Origin: KBS-96 sp049585195
GTDB taxonomy: Bacteria; Acidobacteriota; Terriglobia; Bryobacterales; Bryobacteraceae
Reading direction: 5' to 3'
Length of the DNA: 21,927 bases
NCBI GenBank assembly: GCA_049585195.1
Contig: JBAUZG010000131.1
Location: forward strand, 1-21,927
Position numbers and translations under genes: made by a program
The notes under the pieces: model-generated
What the model was told of the DNA's origin: nothing
What the model saw: the letters and a program-made list of their open reading frames with translations, nothing else
Databases searched by the model: none
In this document: one piece after another, positions 21,113 through 21,927 of the stretch
How positions within the stretch are numbered: position 1 is the stretch's first letter
Layout: the number at the start of each line of letters is the position of its first letter

Positions 21113-21927
21113 TCACACTCCCGCTGCCTTCAGGGCGGCCAGCACGCGGTCGTCCCGAAAGGGAACCCTTCGGATGCGAACGCCCGTAGCATCGTAGATT
21201 GCGTTCCCGATGGCCGCAAGCATAGGTTTGAGCGATGCCTCACCGGCTCCATAGGGCGGCAGATCGGGGCGGTTAGGATTGGGATCGCCGTTCACCAGGA
21301 CGATATCAATGCGCTCCGGAATGTCGGTGTGGCGGAGAGTCTGATACGAGAACCAGTCCCGGCTCGTCACCTTCTCGGTATCAAATCGCACTTCTTCGCG
21401 AAGAGCCCGACTCAGGCCGTGAAGCGTACAGCACTCGACCGTGTGCCGCAGGCTCTCGGGATTGACTACAAGACCGCAGTCATGTGCGCACACGAGGCGC
21501 TTCGCCCATACGTGACCGGTTTCTCGGTTCACTTCGACCTCTGCGATCTGTGCCACAACGGTCTGGCCGCGAAACGCGTAGGCGACGCCACGTCCGGTGA
21601 GGATGTTCTCGTTGCCTATCGGTTTCGGGGAAGGCCGCGAATTCCAGCCATAAGCTTCCGCAGCGGCTTTCAGAACCGCAATGGAACGTGCGCGCCGGAA
21701 TCCGCTGTCGTCATTCGTGCCAGCTTTGATCATCTTGATGCGAAACTCAAGCGGATCAGTCTTCGCTGTCGCCGCCGCTTCGTCGATGAACGATTCCGCC
21801 GCAAAGGTCGGTTGAGGGCCATTCGGATCGCGGAGGTTGCCGGTGCGAAGCGGCGTTTCCCACACACTCGGCAGGCTAACCACCTCCCCAACCATTTTGC
21901 GATTGGGAATGGCGTACATATCAGATG
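21113..21927 (-). CDS. Molybdenum hydroxylase large subunit (xanthine dehydrogenase / aldehyde oxidase family), C-terminal part
   Basis: The last 271 residues of a molybdopterin-binding subunit of the isoquinoline-1-oxidoreductase / CoxL-like group; the 5' end lies beyond the window, since codons in frame (Ser-Asp) continue to 21927. Recognisable parts are the RDPNGPQPTFAAESFIDE segment, LEFRIKM, GRGVAYAFRGQTVVAQIAEVEV, VCAHDCGLVVNPES, and near the end PPYGAGEASLKPMLAAIGNA, where the Glu of GAGE is the conserved active-site base. It ends with ATGVRIRRVPF...VLAALKAAG, as usual for the family. It hydroxylates an unknown aldehyde or N-heterocycle with water as oxygen source, working with a [2Fe-2S] small subunit. 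The conserved tail suggests an intact gene. Confidence 0.92.
   Translation of the reverse strand, partial: SDMYAIPNRKMVGEVVSLPSVWETPLRTGNLRDPNGPQPTFAAESFIDEAAATAKTDPLEFRIKMIKAGTNDDSGFRRARSIAVLKAAAEAYGWNSRPSPKPIGNENILTGRGVAYAFRGQTVVAQIAEVEVNRETGHVWAKRLVCAHDCGLVVNPESLRHTVECCTLHGLSRALREEVRFDTEKVTSRDWFSYQTLRHTDIPERIDIVLVNGDPNPNRPDLPPYGAGEASLKPMLAAIGNAIYDATGVRIRRVPFRDDRVLAALKAAGV

Overview
The window looks like chromosome from a Gram-negative soil bacterium, most likely an Acidobacteriota (Terriglobia-type) genome. This is an inference from moderately high G+C, an outer-membrane efflux protein, a Mla/MCE lipid-transport operon, a SYLF protein, a P460 fragment, a cytidylate-kinase-like protein and a decayed integrase N-terminus of a type I associate with that phylum. 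No rRNA, tRNA or CRISPR array was recognised.

Left part (1-7136, all genes on the minus strand). In transcription order: an SDR oxidoreductase with a 5' frameshift (5927-6653), a RidA-family protein (5257-5769), a collapsed alpha/beta-hydrolase remnant (5032-5205), a mannose-1-phosphate guanylyltransferase-like protein (4055-5035), an orphan sigma-factor-like protein (3573-4058), transaldolase (2491-3576), an SthA-like transhydrogenase/flavoprotein (955-2436) and a beta-carbonic anhydrase (41-541). The hydrolase remnant, guanylyltransferase, sigma-like protein and transaldolase are joined by three successive ATGA stop/start overlaps, so they form one translationally coupled unit. The theme is sugar-phosphate and NADPH metabolism. 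Between this block and the next lies a gap with the stub of an integrase carrying two nonsense codons.

Middle part (7137-13518, minus strand). A tripartite drug-efflux operon, TolC-type outer-membrane protein, HlyD/EmrA adaptor and 14-TM MFS (EmrB-type) pump, is chained by ATGA overlaps and followed by a cytidylate-kinase-like gene. Upstream is an unusual arrangement: an intact DJ-1/PfpI-family gene (12829-13518) has been partly duplicated (about 307 bp, 12217-12523 versus 13385-13692). The copy carries the 5' untranslated region and first 45 codons to just upstream of the efflux operon, and its edge abuts a broken cytochrome P460 gene.

Right part (13949-21927). On the plus strand there is a MOSC + ferredoxin-reductase + [2Fe-2S] ferredoxin fusion protein, a gene-poor stretch of about 745 bp, then a SYLF-domain lipid-binding protein followed by mlaE, mlaF and an mlaD-type MCE gene with an OmpA-like C-terminal domain. 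This suggests a lipid-transport system anchored to peptidoglycan. On the minus strand lie an aldo/keto reductase pseudogene with at least four frameshifts and an internal deletion, and the C-terminal part of a molybdenum hydroxylase large subunit that runs off the window.

No clearly new defence or biosynthetic system was found. The most interesting items are the duplicated DJ-1 leader/promoter placed before the efflux operon, the MCE-OmpA fusion beside a SYLF gene, the sigma-like orphan coupled to transaldolase, and the unusually high number of broken genes: six recognisable remnants.
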